Shown here one piece after another: positions 26,297 to 34,721 of a DNA stretch of 64,000 nucleotides. The position numbers and the translations under genes were made by a program. Position 1 is the first letter of the stretch. The number at the start of each line of letters is the position of its first letter. The stretch comes from Flavobacterium cauense R2A-7 (GTDB taxonomy: Bacteria; Bacteroidota; Bacteroidia; Flavobacteriales; Flavobacteriaceae), in the NCBI RefSeq assembly GCF_000498475.1, contig NZ_AVBI01000014.1, forward strand, positions 248,001 through 312,000. Reading direction: 5' to 3'. The notes under the pieces are model-generated. The model did not search any database. It had not been told where the DNA came from and saw nothing but the letters and a program-made list of their open reading frames with translations.

Positions 26297-26328
26297 GTAG
26301 TAATTTCGTAAGATAAATAGTTCCAGAT

Positions 26329-28962
26329 ATGGTAAAGAAAGTTTTAAAGATTACAGGGATTTCATTGTTGGTCATCATCATTGTGTTGGCAGCTGCCCCT
26401 TTTTTGTTTAAAGACAAAATAAAAGAGTTGATTGCCAAAACCATCAACGAAAATGTAGATGCCAAAGTAGCTTTTGAAGATGTTGGGCTGAGTTTGTTTA
26501 AAAATTTCCCCAATGCCAGCGTTACGATTGACAAACTGAGCATTATCGGGAAAGCACCGTTTGAAGGGGATACGCTGCTTTATGCGGGAGAAATTAACCT
26601 GAAAATGTCGGTGAAAGAACTTTTCAAAGGAGAAGGCGAAGCAATGAATATCGAAGGTTTCTCTTCGAAAGACGGCTTGGTGAATATCATTTTCAACAAA
26701 GACGGCTTAGGGAATTTCGACATCGCTTTAAAAGACGACAAGCCGGAAGACAAATCGGAGAGCAAACCGTTTGCCATGAACATTCAGCAGTATTCGGTTG
26801 AAAACCTGCGTTTCCGTTATATTGATGAGAAATCGAAAATCAAAATGGTAATCGATAGTCTGAATCATGAAGGAACCGGAAATTTTGCCGAAGAAAAATT
26901 GGATTTAAAAACCAAATCGACCGCAAAGCTAACCTTAGATATGGATAAGATGAATTACATGAAAAATGTAGCTTTGTCTTTGGATGCGGTTTTGGGAATC
27001 GACATGAAGAACCAAAAATATACGTTCCGTGATAACAAAGCCTTGATTAACCAATTGCCGTTGGAATTCGACGGATTCATTCAGATGGTGGAGAAAGGTC
27101 AGGTGTACGACTTGAAATTCAAAACACCAACTTCCGATTTCAAAAACTTTTTGGGTCTAGTACCTCAAGCGTATGCCGGAAATATCAATACCGTAAAAAC
27201 AACTGGTGAATTTAAAGTAGACGGAACGGTAAACGGTGAACTGACTGATACGACCATTCCGAAATTCAACATCGCCATTGCGTCCAATAATGCTTCTTTC
27301 CAATATCCGGATTTACCGAAATCGGTACAGGATATCCATATTGATACGAAAATCATCAACGAAACCGGTTTAATGAACGATACGTATGTGAATCTGGACA
27401 AATTGTCGTTCCGAATCGATCAGGACGTTTTCAATGCCAAAGCGAACATCAGAAACATCGCCGAAAACGCGTTGGTGAATGCCGAATTAAAAGGGGTAAT
27501 CAACCTTGCGAACGTAACCAAGGCTTATCCGGTAAAAATGGACAAACCTTTATCGGGAATTTTAAAAGCCGATGTGGTAACCAAATTCGATATGAAATCG
27601 GTAGAAACGAGTCAGTATCAGAACATACAGAATTCCGGAAACATATCGCTTACCGGATTTAATTATACTGGTCCTGAAATGGCAAAACCGGTTCAGATTT
27701 CCCAGGCAGTTGTAGCGTTTAATCCGAATCAGATCCGTCTGAACCAATTGGATTTGAAAACCGGGAAATCAGATATGCAGGTTACAGGTACTTTAGATAA
27801 TTTCTACGGATTTGTATTCAAAAACCAAATTCTGAAAGCCAATTTCAATATGAATTCGAACCAGTTTTTGGTTTCCGATTTCATGGCGCCGACTACTACA
27901 ACGACTAAAGAAGGAACAGCTAAAAAAGAAGCGGTTAAAATTCCTGCGTTTTTGGATTGTGCCGTTACAGCAAAAGCAAATACGGTGGTTTATGATAATT
28001 TGACTCTAAAAGACGTTTCCGGAAAAATGATTATCCGCGATCAGGCAGTAACGCTGCAAAACATGAAAACCAGTATTTTCGACGGTCAGATTGGTATGGA
28101 TGGTGTGGTTTCTACAAAAGGGAAAGTGCCAACCTTTAAAATGAATTTGGGATTGAATAAAGTGGATATTGCCAAATCGTTTACCCAATTGGACATGTTG
28201 AAATCCATTGCGCCTATTGCGGGTGTAATTAATGGTAAACTGAATTCCACCATCAATCTTTCCGGTAATCTGGATGCCATGGAAATGACACCGGATCTTA
28301 AAACGCTTTCCGGAAGTTTATTGGGACAATTGCTTTCTACCACTGTGAATGCGAACAATTCACAATTGCTTTCTTCGTTGTCTTCCAATGTGAAGTTTAT
28401 CGATGTGAACAAGTTGAATTTAAACGATGTAAAAGCTGCCTTGTCGTTTGAAAACGGTCGGGTAACGGTAAAACCAATCGACTTGAAATATCAGGATGTT
28501 AAAGTAACAGTTGGCGGAACCCATGGTTTTGATCAAACCATGAATTACAATTTGAAATTTGATGTGCCGGCGAAATATTTAGGCCCGGAAGTTGGTAAGC
28601 TGTTAGCGAAATTGACTCCGGCAGAGCAAGGGAAACTGGATAACGTTCCCGTAAATGCTACGATGACAGGGAATTTCAAAAGCCCGAAAATCACAACCGA
28701 TACAAAACAAGCGGTAACCAATGTAACAATGCAATTGGTAAAATATCAGAAAGATAAGTTGTTGAATCAGGGCACGTCGGCTTTAGGTGGCTTGTTCGGT
28801 GGTCCGAAAACAAACGGTTCGGGAACTACGACGCCAAAAGATACAACCAAAACCACTGCACCAAAAGTGAAAGATGAGGTGAAAAGTGCCGCAACGAACG
28901 CAATTAAAGATTTGTTCGGGAAGAAGAAAAAAGAAGAACCGAAGCCAACAACAACACCATAA
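26329..28962 (+). CDS. AsmA-family envelope protein
   Basis: This 877-residue protein has an N-terminal membrane anchor (residues 5-27, ITGISLLVIIIVLAAAPFLF). A long periplasmic stretch of repeated amphipathic beta strands follows. The AsmA N-terminal region reads INENVDAKVAFEDVGLSLFKNFPNASVTIDKLSIIG, and the AsmA C-terminal region covers about 520-790. AsmA-like proteins are bridge-like lipid-transfer proteins spanning inner and outer membranes. The last about 80 residues are Thr/Pro/Lys-rich and low in complexity (a tail of …KKKKEEPKPTTTP type), as in related flavobacterial proteins. It forms a single-gene unit between two terminators. Confidence 0.88.
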   Translation: MVKKVLKITGISLLVIIIVLAAAPFLFKDKIKELIAKTINENVDAKVAFEDVGLSLFKNFPNASVTIDKLSIIGKAPFEGDTLLYAGEINLKMSVKELFKGEGEAMNIEGFSSKDGLVNIIFNKDGLGNFDIALKDDKPEDKSESKPFAMNIQQYSVENLRFRYIDEKSKIKMVIDSLNHEGTGNFAEEKLDLKTKSTAKLTLDMDKMNYMKNVALSLDAVLGIDMKNQKYTFRDNKALINQLPLEFDGFIQMVEKGQVYDLKFKTPTSDFKNFLGLVPQAYAGNINTVKTTGEFKVDGTVNGELTDTTIPKFNIAIASNNASFQYPDLPKSVQDIHIDTKIINETGLMNDTYVNLDKLSFRIDQDVFNAKANIRNIAENALVNAELKGVINLANVTKAYPVKMDKPLSGILKADVVTKFDMKSVETSQYQNIQNSGNISLTGFNYTGPEMAKPVQISQAVVAFNPNQIRLNQLDLKTGKSDMQVTGTLDNFYGFVFKNQILKANFNMNSNQFLVSDFMAPTTTTTKEGTAKKEAVKIPAFLDCAVTAKANTVVYDNLTLKDVSGKMIIRDQAVTLQNMKTSIFDGQIGMDGVVSTKGKVPTFKMNLGLNKVDIAKSFTQLDMLKSIAPIAGVINGKLNSTINLSGNLDAMEMTPDLKTLSGSLLGQLLSTTVNANNSQLLSSLSSNVKFIDVNKLNLNDVKAALSFENGRVTVKPIDLKYQDVKVTVGGTHGFDQTMNYNLKFDVPAKYLGPEVGKLLAKLTPAEQGKLDNVPVNATMTGNFKSPKITTDTKQAVTNVTMQLVKYQKDKLLNQGTSALGGLFGGPKTNGSGTTTPKDTTKTTAPKVKDEVKSAATNAIKDLFGKKKKEEPKPTTTP

Positions 28963-28966
28963 AAAT

Positions 28967-28993
28967 AAAAGCCCCAATTAAGGGGCTTTTTTT
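28967..28993. terminator. Bidirectional terminator between the AsmA-like and DUF2797 genes
   Basis: AAAAGCCCC (28967-28975) and GGGGCTTTT (28982-28990) form a stem with T runs on both strands, between two convergent genes. Confidence 0.88.
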
Positions 28994-29789
28994 ATGATAA
29001 ATTGATTTTTACGATATAACCTTCAAAAGTACGGACATTAAAAACCGTGCCGTCTTCGAAGATGAGGTATTGTCCTTTTACGCCAGAAAGTTTTCCTGAG
29101 AAATTAGGGGTTTTATCCAAATTTAAACTGGTTACTTTTTTAGGATACTGTAAAACTGGGTAGACTAAGTCGTATATTTTTTCTGGAGAAGCGGCGAAAT
29201 ACGGTTGCACTTCTTCCGGGATAAGCTCGCCTAAACGGTTTCTTTCAGAAAGTAAATCGACATTCGGGACATCATTTTTGAGCATTTTTTGCCAATTCGT
29301 TTTATCAGCGAAATGATTTTTCAAAGCGACTTCAGTAATGCCCGCCAGATAGCGATTCGGCACTTCCACAATCGGTACGGCCTGAATGGCGCCCTGATCA
29401 ATCCATCGTGTGGGAACCTGTGTTTTTCGGGTTACGCCGACTTTCACTTCGCTGGACAAAGCCAAATAAACAATATGAGGTTGCAGCTGTACGCGTTTTT
29501 CGTAATCCAAATCGCGGTCTTCAATGTCTAAATGGGCGGTACTCAATTCCGGTTTCATGATCCAGTCGCCGGCTGCGGCACTCGACATGAAACAATCGTA
29601 ACAAAATCCCTGACGGAAAATTTTCTTTTTCTTTCCGCAATTCAAGCATTGGTAGCCTTGAAAAGTAATTTCCAATTCTTTGTTTAACAGTTGATTAATG
29701 TTTAAAAAACTGTTTTCAAAAACCAGATAATACTGAATTGGGTTTCCGAATTCGGTTTGCATTTTCGTGAGTACGCCTTCGTAAGTCAT
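28992..29789 (-). CDS. DUF2797 zinc-ribbon protein
   Basis: This 265-residue cytoplasmic protein has an N-terminal zinc ribbon, CLNCGKKKKIFRQGFCYDCF (about 50-70), with four Cys. The DUF2797 body follows: YLALSSEVKVGVTRKTQVPTRWIDQGA resembles a GIY-YIG-like core (Y/V…GVTR…R.IDQGA), then VEVPNRYLAGITEVALKNHF. The family's function is unknown. No signal peptide. It is convergent to the AsmA-like gene, and its 5' end faces the divergent GH3 gene. The family call is fairly firm from the combined zinc ribbon and GVTRKTQVPTRW motif. Confidence 0.82.
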   Translation of the reverse strand: MTYEGVLTKMQTEFGNPIQYYLVFENSFLNINQLLNKELEITFQGYQCLNCGKKKKIFRQGFCYDCFMSSAAAGDWIMKPELSTAHLDIEDRDLDYEKRVQLQPHIVYLALSSEVKVGVTRKTQVPTRWIDQGAIQAVPIVEVPNRYLAGITEVALKNHFADKTNWQKMLKNDVPNVDLLSERNRLGELIPEEVQPYFAASPEKIYDLVYPVLQYPKKVTSLNLDKTPNFSGKLSGVKGQYLIFEDGTVFNVRTFEGYIVKINLS

Positions 29790-29829
29790 TTGTTTCGGGT
29801 TTCGGATTTAAATTCATCAAAAAAATTAG

Positions 29830-29837
29830 TATTTTTG
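29830..29837 (+). promoter_or_regulatory. Candidate -7 box for the GH3 gene
   Basis: TATTTTTG matches TAnnTTTG, 57 nt before the start codon. No TTG at the usual -33 distance. Confidence 0.35.
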
Positions 29838-29894
29838 AGAAAGACGTAAAATTATAATTAGTATTTTACAATTCATAATTCATACTTATAAAAG

Positions 29895-31421
29895 ATGCCG
29901 TTAACCATTATAAATTCAATTGCTACCTGGATTCTGAAAAAACGAATTCATCAAATGGAATTGTTTTTAAAATACCCGAATGAGGTTCAGGAAGAATTGC
30001 TGTTCAACCTGATTCGCAGTGCCGAAGGAACGGTGTTGGGTAAGAAATATGAATTCTCTTCCATTAAAAGTTACAAGACGTTTTCCGAAAGAATTCCGGT
30101 GTCGACCTATGAGGAGTTGGAACCGTTAATCGAACTGACGCGTAAAGGCGAACAAAATGTGTTTTGGGCAACGCCTATCAAATGGTTCGCGAAATCCAGC
30201 GGAACGACCAATGCCAAAAGCAAGTTTATTCCGGTGAGTAATGAAGCTCTGGAGGATTGTCATTATAAAGCGAGTAAAGACTTGTTGTGTTTGTATTTAA
30301 ACAATAATGAAGAATCAGAATTGTTTACCGGGAAAAGCCTTCGCTTGGGGGGCAGTAAGCAGTTGTATGAAGACAATAATACCTTTTTTGGCGATTTGTC
30401 GGCAATTCTGATTGATAACATGCCGTTTTGGGCCGAATTCAGCAGTACGCCAAGCAATAAGGTTTCATTGATGAGCGAATGGGAAACCAAAATTCAGGCG
30501 ATTATCAACGAAACCAAAAATGAAAATGTAACCAGTTTTGCCGGTGTGCCTTCCTGGATGTTGGTATTACTGAATAAAATGCTGGAAGAAACCGGAAAAG
30601 GGAATTTGCTGGAAATCTGGCCGAATCTGGAGGTGTATTTTCATGGCGGTGTGAGTTTTGAACCGTACCGTGAACAATACAAAAAGATTTTACCGAATCC
30701 GGATTTTAAGTTTTATGAAATCTATAATGCTTCGGAAGGGTTCTTTGCGATTCAGGATCTGAACAATTCCAGTGATTTGTTACTGATGCTGGATTACGGA
30801 ATTTTCTATGAATTCATCCCGATGGATACTTTCGGAACACTAAATCAGCGCGTGATTCGTTTAGCGGAAGTAGAGTTGAATAAGAATTATGCCGTTGTTA
30901 TCACTACCAATTCCGGGTTGTGGCGTTATCTGATTGGGGATACCATTCGATTTACGTCTTTAAATCCGTACCGTGTTCGGGTAACCGGAAGGACCAAGCA
31001 TCATATCAATGTTTTTGGAGAGGAATTGATGGTGGAAAACACCGATATGGCTTTAGCGAAAACGTGCGAGCAATTAAGCTGTGAAGTGATTGATTATACG
31101 GTTGCGCCAATTTTTATGGACGGTAAAGAGAAAGGAGCACACGAGTGGATGGTAGAATTCCGAAAAGCGCCAGCTGATATCGAAGTTTTTAGAAAACTCT
31201 TGGATGAAACACTGCAAACCTTAAATTCCGATTACGAAGCGAAGCGTTACAATAATATGACGTTGAATCCGTTGGTGCTGAATGTGGCACGAACGAATTT
31301 ATTTTATGATTGGTTGAAAGATCAGGATAAATTGGGTGGACAACATAAGATTCCGAGATTGTCCAATCAAAGAGAGTATTTGGAACGTCTGAAAGCAATG
31401 CAGTTTTCGGAAATTATGTAA
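29895..31421 (+). CDS. GH3-family acyl-acid amido synthetase-like protein
   Basis: This 508-residue protein is in the ANL (acyl-adenylating) superfamily, GH3 branch. The ATP-loop SSGTTNAKSKFIPVS begins at Ser101, and further GH3 hallmarks are FHGGVSFEPYREQYKK, EIYNASEGFFAIQD and VVITTNSGLWRYLIGDTIRFTS. In plants GH3 enzymes conjugate auxin or jasmonate to amino acids. Bacterial homologues are common in Bacteroidota and their acyl substrate is unknown. The N terminus (NSIATWILKKRIHQME) is typical of this bacterial group. A 42-residue lipoprotein ORF follows 5 nt later. Confidence 0.88.
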   Translation: MPLTIINSIATWILKKRIHQMELFLKYPNEVQEELLFNLIRSAEGTVLGKKYEFSSIKSYKTFSERIPVSTYEELEPLIELTRKGEQNVFWATPIKWFAKSSGTTNAKSKFIPVSNEALEDCHYKASKDLLCLYLNNNEESELFTGKSLRLGGSKQLYEDNNTFFGDLSAILIDNMPFWAEFSSTPSNKVSLMSEWETKIQAIINETKNENVTSFAGVPSWMLVLLNKMLEETGKGNLLEIWPNLEVYFHGGVSFEPYREQYKKILPNPDFKFYEIYNASEGFFAIQDLNNSSDLLLMLDYGIFYEFIPMDTFGTLNQRVIRLAEVELNKNYAVVITTNSGLWRYLIGDTIRFTSLNPYRVRVTGRTKHHINVFGEELMVENTDMALAKTCEQLSCEVIDYTVAPIFMDGKEKGAHEWMVEFRKAPADIEVFRKLLDETLQTLNSDYEAKRYNNMTLNPLVLNVARTNLFYDWLKDQDKLGGQHKIPRLSNQREYLERLKAMQFSEIM

Positions 31422-31426
31422 GCAAT

Positions 31427-31555
31427 ATGAAAAAGGTAATCTGTTTTGTGCTGTTGTGTGGTGTACTGGTCTCGTGTGGGCCAAGAAGACTGGGCTGTGG
31501 TCCCGGACGATGTGAGGTGGTAAAAACCAATAAGAATTATGAAAGAGACTGTTAG
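31427..31555 (+). CDS. Tiny Cys-rich lipoprotein ORF (42 residues)
   Basis: A 42-codon ORF starts 5 nt after the GH3 stop. It reads as a lipoprotein: MKKVICFVLLCGVLVSC with lipobox LVSC, then the short Gly/Arg/Cys-rich tail GPRRLGCGPGRCEVVKT…, ending YERDC. Six Cys in 42 residues is unusual. Its last codons and stop lie inside the terminator hairpin of the GH3 transcript. The signal sequence and tight spacing argue that it is real, but I recognise no family. Confidence 0.6.
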   Translation: MKKVICFVLLCGVLVSCGPRRLGCGPGRCEVVKTNKNYERDC

Positions 31556-31568
31556 TCTCTTTTTTTAT
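31542..31568 (+). terminator. Terminator of the GH3 transcript, overlapping the small lipoprotein ORF
   Basis: AAAGAGACT (31542-31550) and AGTCTCTTT (31554-31562) form a perfect stem with a 3-nt loop, followed by T. The stop codon TAG of the 42-residue ORF straddles the loop and 3' arm. Confidence 0.82.
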
Positions 31569-31584
31569 GCGTAACAATAAGGCA

Positions 31585-31620
31585 TAAAAAAAGTCCCGAT
31601 TATAAACCGGGACTATTTTT
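31585..31620 (-). terminator. Terminator of the Ala/Glu-rich lipoprotein gene
   Basis: AGTCCCG (31592-31598) pairs with CGGGACT (31608-31614); A and T runs lie on both sides. It is 18 nt past the stop of the minus-strand lipoprotein gene. Confidence 0.8.
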
Positions 31621-31637
31621 TCTTAGAAGTGTTCTAA

Positions 31638-31883
31638 TTATTTTTTAACTTCTTCTTTAGCTGGAGCAGCAGCAGCGTCAGTAGCTGGAGCAGCTTCTGT
31701 AGCAGCAGCATCAGCAGCAGGAGCAGCAGCAGAATCAACTACTTCAGTAGTAGCTTCAACAGCCTCTTCAGCAACTGGAGCAACTTCTTCAGTTACAGTT
31801 TCTTCTTTTGCAGTTTCTTTACATGATACGAAAGAAACACTCATCATAGCTACTAAAGCTAAGCTTAAAACAACTTTTTTCAT
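31638..31883 (-). CDS. Small Ala/Glu-rich lipoprotein
   Basis: This 81-residue lipoprotein has signal MKKVVLSLALVAMMSVSFVSC with lipobox FVSC. The mature 60 residues consist almost only of Ala, Glu, Val, Thr and Pro (KETAKEETVTEEVAPVAEE…), ending …KEEVKK, and are probably disordered or a simple helix. The gene is monocistronic with its own -7 box and terminator. A similar gene lies at 38359-38610. Such small abundant lipoproteins are widespread in flavobacteria, without known function. Confidence 0.75.
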   Translation of the reverse strand: MKKVVLSLALVAMMSVSFVSCKETAKEETVTEEVAPVAEEAVEATTEVVDSAAAPAADAAATEAAPATDAAAAPAKEEVKK

Positions 31884-31919
31884 CTTACTAAATTATAAAG
31901 GTTAATTATTAATTCGGAG

Positions 31920-31927
31920 CAAAGATA
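31920..31927 (-). promoter_or_regulatory. Candidate -7 box for the Ala/Glu-rich lipoprotein gene
   Basis: TATCTTTG on the minus strand matches TAnnTTTG, 36 nt upstream of the start. No TTG at -33 distance. Confidence 0.45.
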
Positions 31928-32089
31928 TAAATTTTTTGATATGATAAAATAATTTTTTCCTTTTTTTCAAAAAAAATATTTTCAATGCAACTAACGCCTA
32001 TGCTGCAATTTACGTGCCAAAAGAAATAAATGGAATTTGTAAGTTAAAAATTCTTTATTTTTTTCTATTTGACTGATTTACAGTTAGTG

Positions 32090-34246
32090 TTATTTCTTTT
32101 TCTTTTTTACCGGTTTTACCAATTTCATTTCTTCAATCAGATTTTTCGCTCCGGCATATTTGTCTACTATAAATAGTACATAACGGATATCAACCATAAT
32201 ATTCCTACAGATGGAAGGATCGTAGTGAATATCGCTCATAGTACCTTCCCAAACACGGTCAAAATTCAATCCGATAAGGTTTCCGTTAGCGTCCAATGCT
32301 GGGCTTCCAGAGTTTCCTCCTGTAGTATGGTTTGTAGCAATAAAGGCTACTGGCATTTTTCCGTTTTTGTCGGCATATTGTCCGTAATCTTTAGCGTTGT
32401 ATAGATCGATCAGTTTTTTAGGAACATCGAACTCGTAGTCGCCCGGAACATATTTTTCCATAACTCCGTCCAGATACGTCATCGGTGCATAAGTCACCGC
32501 GTCACTTGGCTGGTAGCCTTTTACTTTTCCGTAAGTAACACGAAGCGTACTGTTGGCATCCGGGAAAATACGGGCAGATTTCGGACTCAATTCCAAAATA
32601 GCTTTCATATACGTGCGTTGTAATGCGATGTTTTTCAGGTTCAATTCGTCGTATTTCGTAGCCACATTTTTAGTATAGGCGTCCGCAATGGTTTTTACCA
32701 AGATAAAAGCCGGATCCTGATTCATTTTTTCAAGAACGGTTTTGGTGTCGCCTTGTAACAATTCTTTTAACCCGTTATAAGAAGTTAATTTCGAATTCGT
32801 GAAAATAGTTTTGGCGCTGTATTCCGGATTGATGTTCTTAACGGTTTCCGGTAAAAACTGTTGTGGTGATTTTTTAGCATACAGACTAATCAATTGTTCG
32901 AAGACTTTCTCGTCTACGTTGGCGTTGAAATCTTTGTATAAGGATTCAAATCCTGTAATTAAGTTTGCTTTTCGATCGTTAAATGCCTGTTCGCCTTTGG
33001 TATTGTAAACTTGCTCCAATTGGTACAAACGGTATCCGAAACTTAAAATTTCCGTGTTTCTTAAAACTACTTCCGTATAGTATTCTCTCGCTAAAGCATA
33101 AGGAGCGATGGCTTCGTAATTGGTTTTAAATTCGGCTAACAAATTACCGTATTCGGCTTGTTTACCGGCTTTATTGATTTTCTCGCTGAAATTTTTCTCG
33201 AATTGCTGTTTGATGCCTACTGCATTCGATTTTTTCAGCCCTTTTACTTCACCAATCCATTTTTTCCAATAGTTGGCTACGCTGGCATATTTTGAAGCAT
33301 ATTGAATTTTAATCGCATTGTCTTTTCGCATGAAGCCATCCTGAACTTTTAGAGCGCGGTCGCGTACTTCAATTCTGGCAGGATCTAACGAATTCATAAT
33401 TTGCTCAACAGCATAAGAAGGTAAGTATTCCTGAGTTCTTCCGGGATACCCCATAACCATGGTAAAGTCATTTTCCTGAACACCTTTAACGGAAACCGGG
33501 AAGAAGTGTTTCGGAGTGTAGGGAACGTTGTCTTTTGAATATTCTGCCGGACGGTTGTTTTTGTCGGCATAAATTCGAAACAACGAAAAATCTCCGGTAT
33601 GACGCGGCCAAACCCAGTTGTCTGTATCCGAACCGAATTTTCCAATCGATGAAGGCGGAGCGCCCACCAAACGCACATCGCGGAAGGTTTCGGTTAAGAA
33701 TAAAATGTATTGGTTTCCGTCATAAAACGTACGGATGCTGTTTTCCTGCCAGGCTTCTTTCGGTAGGGTCTTGCTTAACATCGAAATGTTGTCCTGGATT
33801 TTCTTTTGTTTTTCGGCTTCGGTCGGTAAATTCACAACACCTTCCAAAACTTTGTTGGTCACGTCTTCGATTTTAACAATGAAGGTTACGAATAAATCTT
33901 TGTTGGGTAATTCGTCTTCCATTTTGTAGGCCCAAAAACCATTGGTAAGGTAATCGTGTTCTACCGAAGAATGACTCTGAATGTTGTCATAACCACAGTG
34001 GTGATTGGTTAAAATCAGCCCTTTCGGTGAAATTACTTCCGCGGTACAGCCACCGTCAAAATGCGGAACAGCATCTTTTAAACTGGAATGGTTTACGGAA
34101 TAAATATCATCGGCAGAGATTTTCATTCCCAGATTTCTCATTTCGGTTTCGTTCATTCCTTTTAACAACGAAGGAATCCACATACCGCCCTGTTGCGCGT
34201 ATATCGGAATAACGAATAAAATAATAAGTAGTTTTAAAAATTTCAT
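32090..34246 (-). CDS. S46-family dipeptidyl peptidase (DPP11-like, acidic P1 specificity)
   Basis: This 718-residue secreted peptidase has a signal peptide at 1-18 (…IPIYAQ). The chymotrypsin-like triad is visible: His83 in LILTNHHCGY, Asp219 in RHTGDFSLFR, and Ser646 in TTGGNSGSPALD. The S1-pocket residue is Arg664 (GLNFDRVWEGTMSDI), 18 residues after the Ser, the same spacing as Ser655/Arg673 in P. gingivalis DPP11. DPP7 has Gly there. Removal of N-terminal X-Asp/Glu dipeptides in the periplasm is therefore predicted. The Lys-rich tail KPVKKKKK is unremarkable. The enzyme feeds peptide-based growth. Confidence 0.93.
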   Translation of the reverse strand: MKFLKLLIILFVIPIYAQQGGMWIPSLLKGMNETEMRNLGMKISADDIYSVNHSSLKDAVPHFDGGCTAEVISPKGLILTNHHCGYDNIQSHSSVEHDYLTNGFWAYKMEDELPNKDLFVTFIVKIEDVTNKVLEGVVNLPTEAEKQKKIQDNISMLSKTLPKEAWQENSIRTFYDGNQYILFLTETFRDVRLVGAPPSSIGKFGSDTDNWVWPRHTGDFSLFRIYADKNNRPAEYSKDNVPYTPKHFFPVSVKGVQENDFTMVMGYPGRTQEYLPSYAVEQIMNSLDPARIEVRDRALKVQDGFMRKDNAIKIQYASKYASVANYWKKWIGEVKGLKKSNAVGIKQQFEKNFSEKINKAGKQAEYGNLLAEFKTNYEAIAPYALAREYYTEVVLRNTEILSFGYRLYQLEQVYNTKGEQAFNDRKANLITGFESLYKDFNANVDEKVFEQLISLYAKKSPQQFLPETVKNINPEYSAKTIFTNSKLTSYNGLKELLQGDTKTVLEKMNQDPAFILVKTIADAYTKNVATKYDELNLKNIALQRTYMKAILELSPKSARIFPDANSTLRVTYGKVKGYQPSDAVTYAPMTYLDGVMEKYVPGDYEFDVPKKLIDLYNAKDYGQYADKNGKMPVAFIATNHTTGGNSGSPALDANGNLIGLNFDRVWEGTMSDIHYDPSICRNIMVDIRYVLFIVDKYAGAKNLIEEMKLVKPVKKKKK

Positions 34247-34265
34247 TTTTTGGAATTTTAGGGTG

Positions 34266-34721
34266 TTATTTTACAGTATATTTCATCAATTTTCGATGAT
34301 GTACGGCAAAATCGTGAGCAATATACAATTTTTGTGCATTTTCATTGTGCCCTTCCACTTCGAGGTAGATGATTTTTAACTTTAATTTAAGAGCTTCTGT
34401 CTGAATAAACTGAATTGCAGCCTTACCGATTCCTTTTCCGCGTGCTTTTTCGGAAAGATACAATTCGTCTAAAAAAGCGATGGTTCCGCCGTATTCAAAA
34501 CTGAATATGAAAGTCAGAATTACATAACCAACGACTTCATTGTTGCGGTAAATCAACCATGATTTTCCAAGACTTTCATTTTCGATGAAGGTTTTGAAAA
34601 GCTCTTTTGATTTTTCGGTATCGATGGGATAATGGTCTATGGCATAGAAATCCTGCATCAGCAAAACAATGGTGTCGATGTCGGAATGGGTCAGACTTTT
34701 AAAACGGATTTCGTTTTCCAT
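34266..34721 (-). CDS. GNAT-family N-acetyltransferase
   Basis: This 151-residue protein has a complete GNAT fold: IRFKSLTHSDIDTIVLLM at the N terminus, strand 4 GGTIAFLDELYLSEKARGKGIGKAAIQF with the acetyl-CoA pyrophosphate loop (RGKGIG), and the C-terminal EGHNENAQKLYIAHDFAVHHRKLMKY motif. The substrate is unknown. Its start codon directly abuts the stop of waaA (no gap), so it is translationally linked to waaA. It could act on an amino group of a sugar, peptide or small metabolite, but nothing in the sequence decides this. Confidence 0.88.
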   Translation of the reverse strand: MENEIRFKSLTHSDIDTIVLLMQDFYAIDHYPIDTEKSKELFKTFIENESLGKSWLIYRNNEVVGYVILTFIFSFEYGGTIAFLDELYLSEKARGKGIGKAAIQFIQTEALKLKLKIIYLEVEGHNENAQKLYIAHDFAVHHRKLMKYTVK

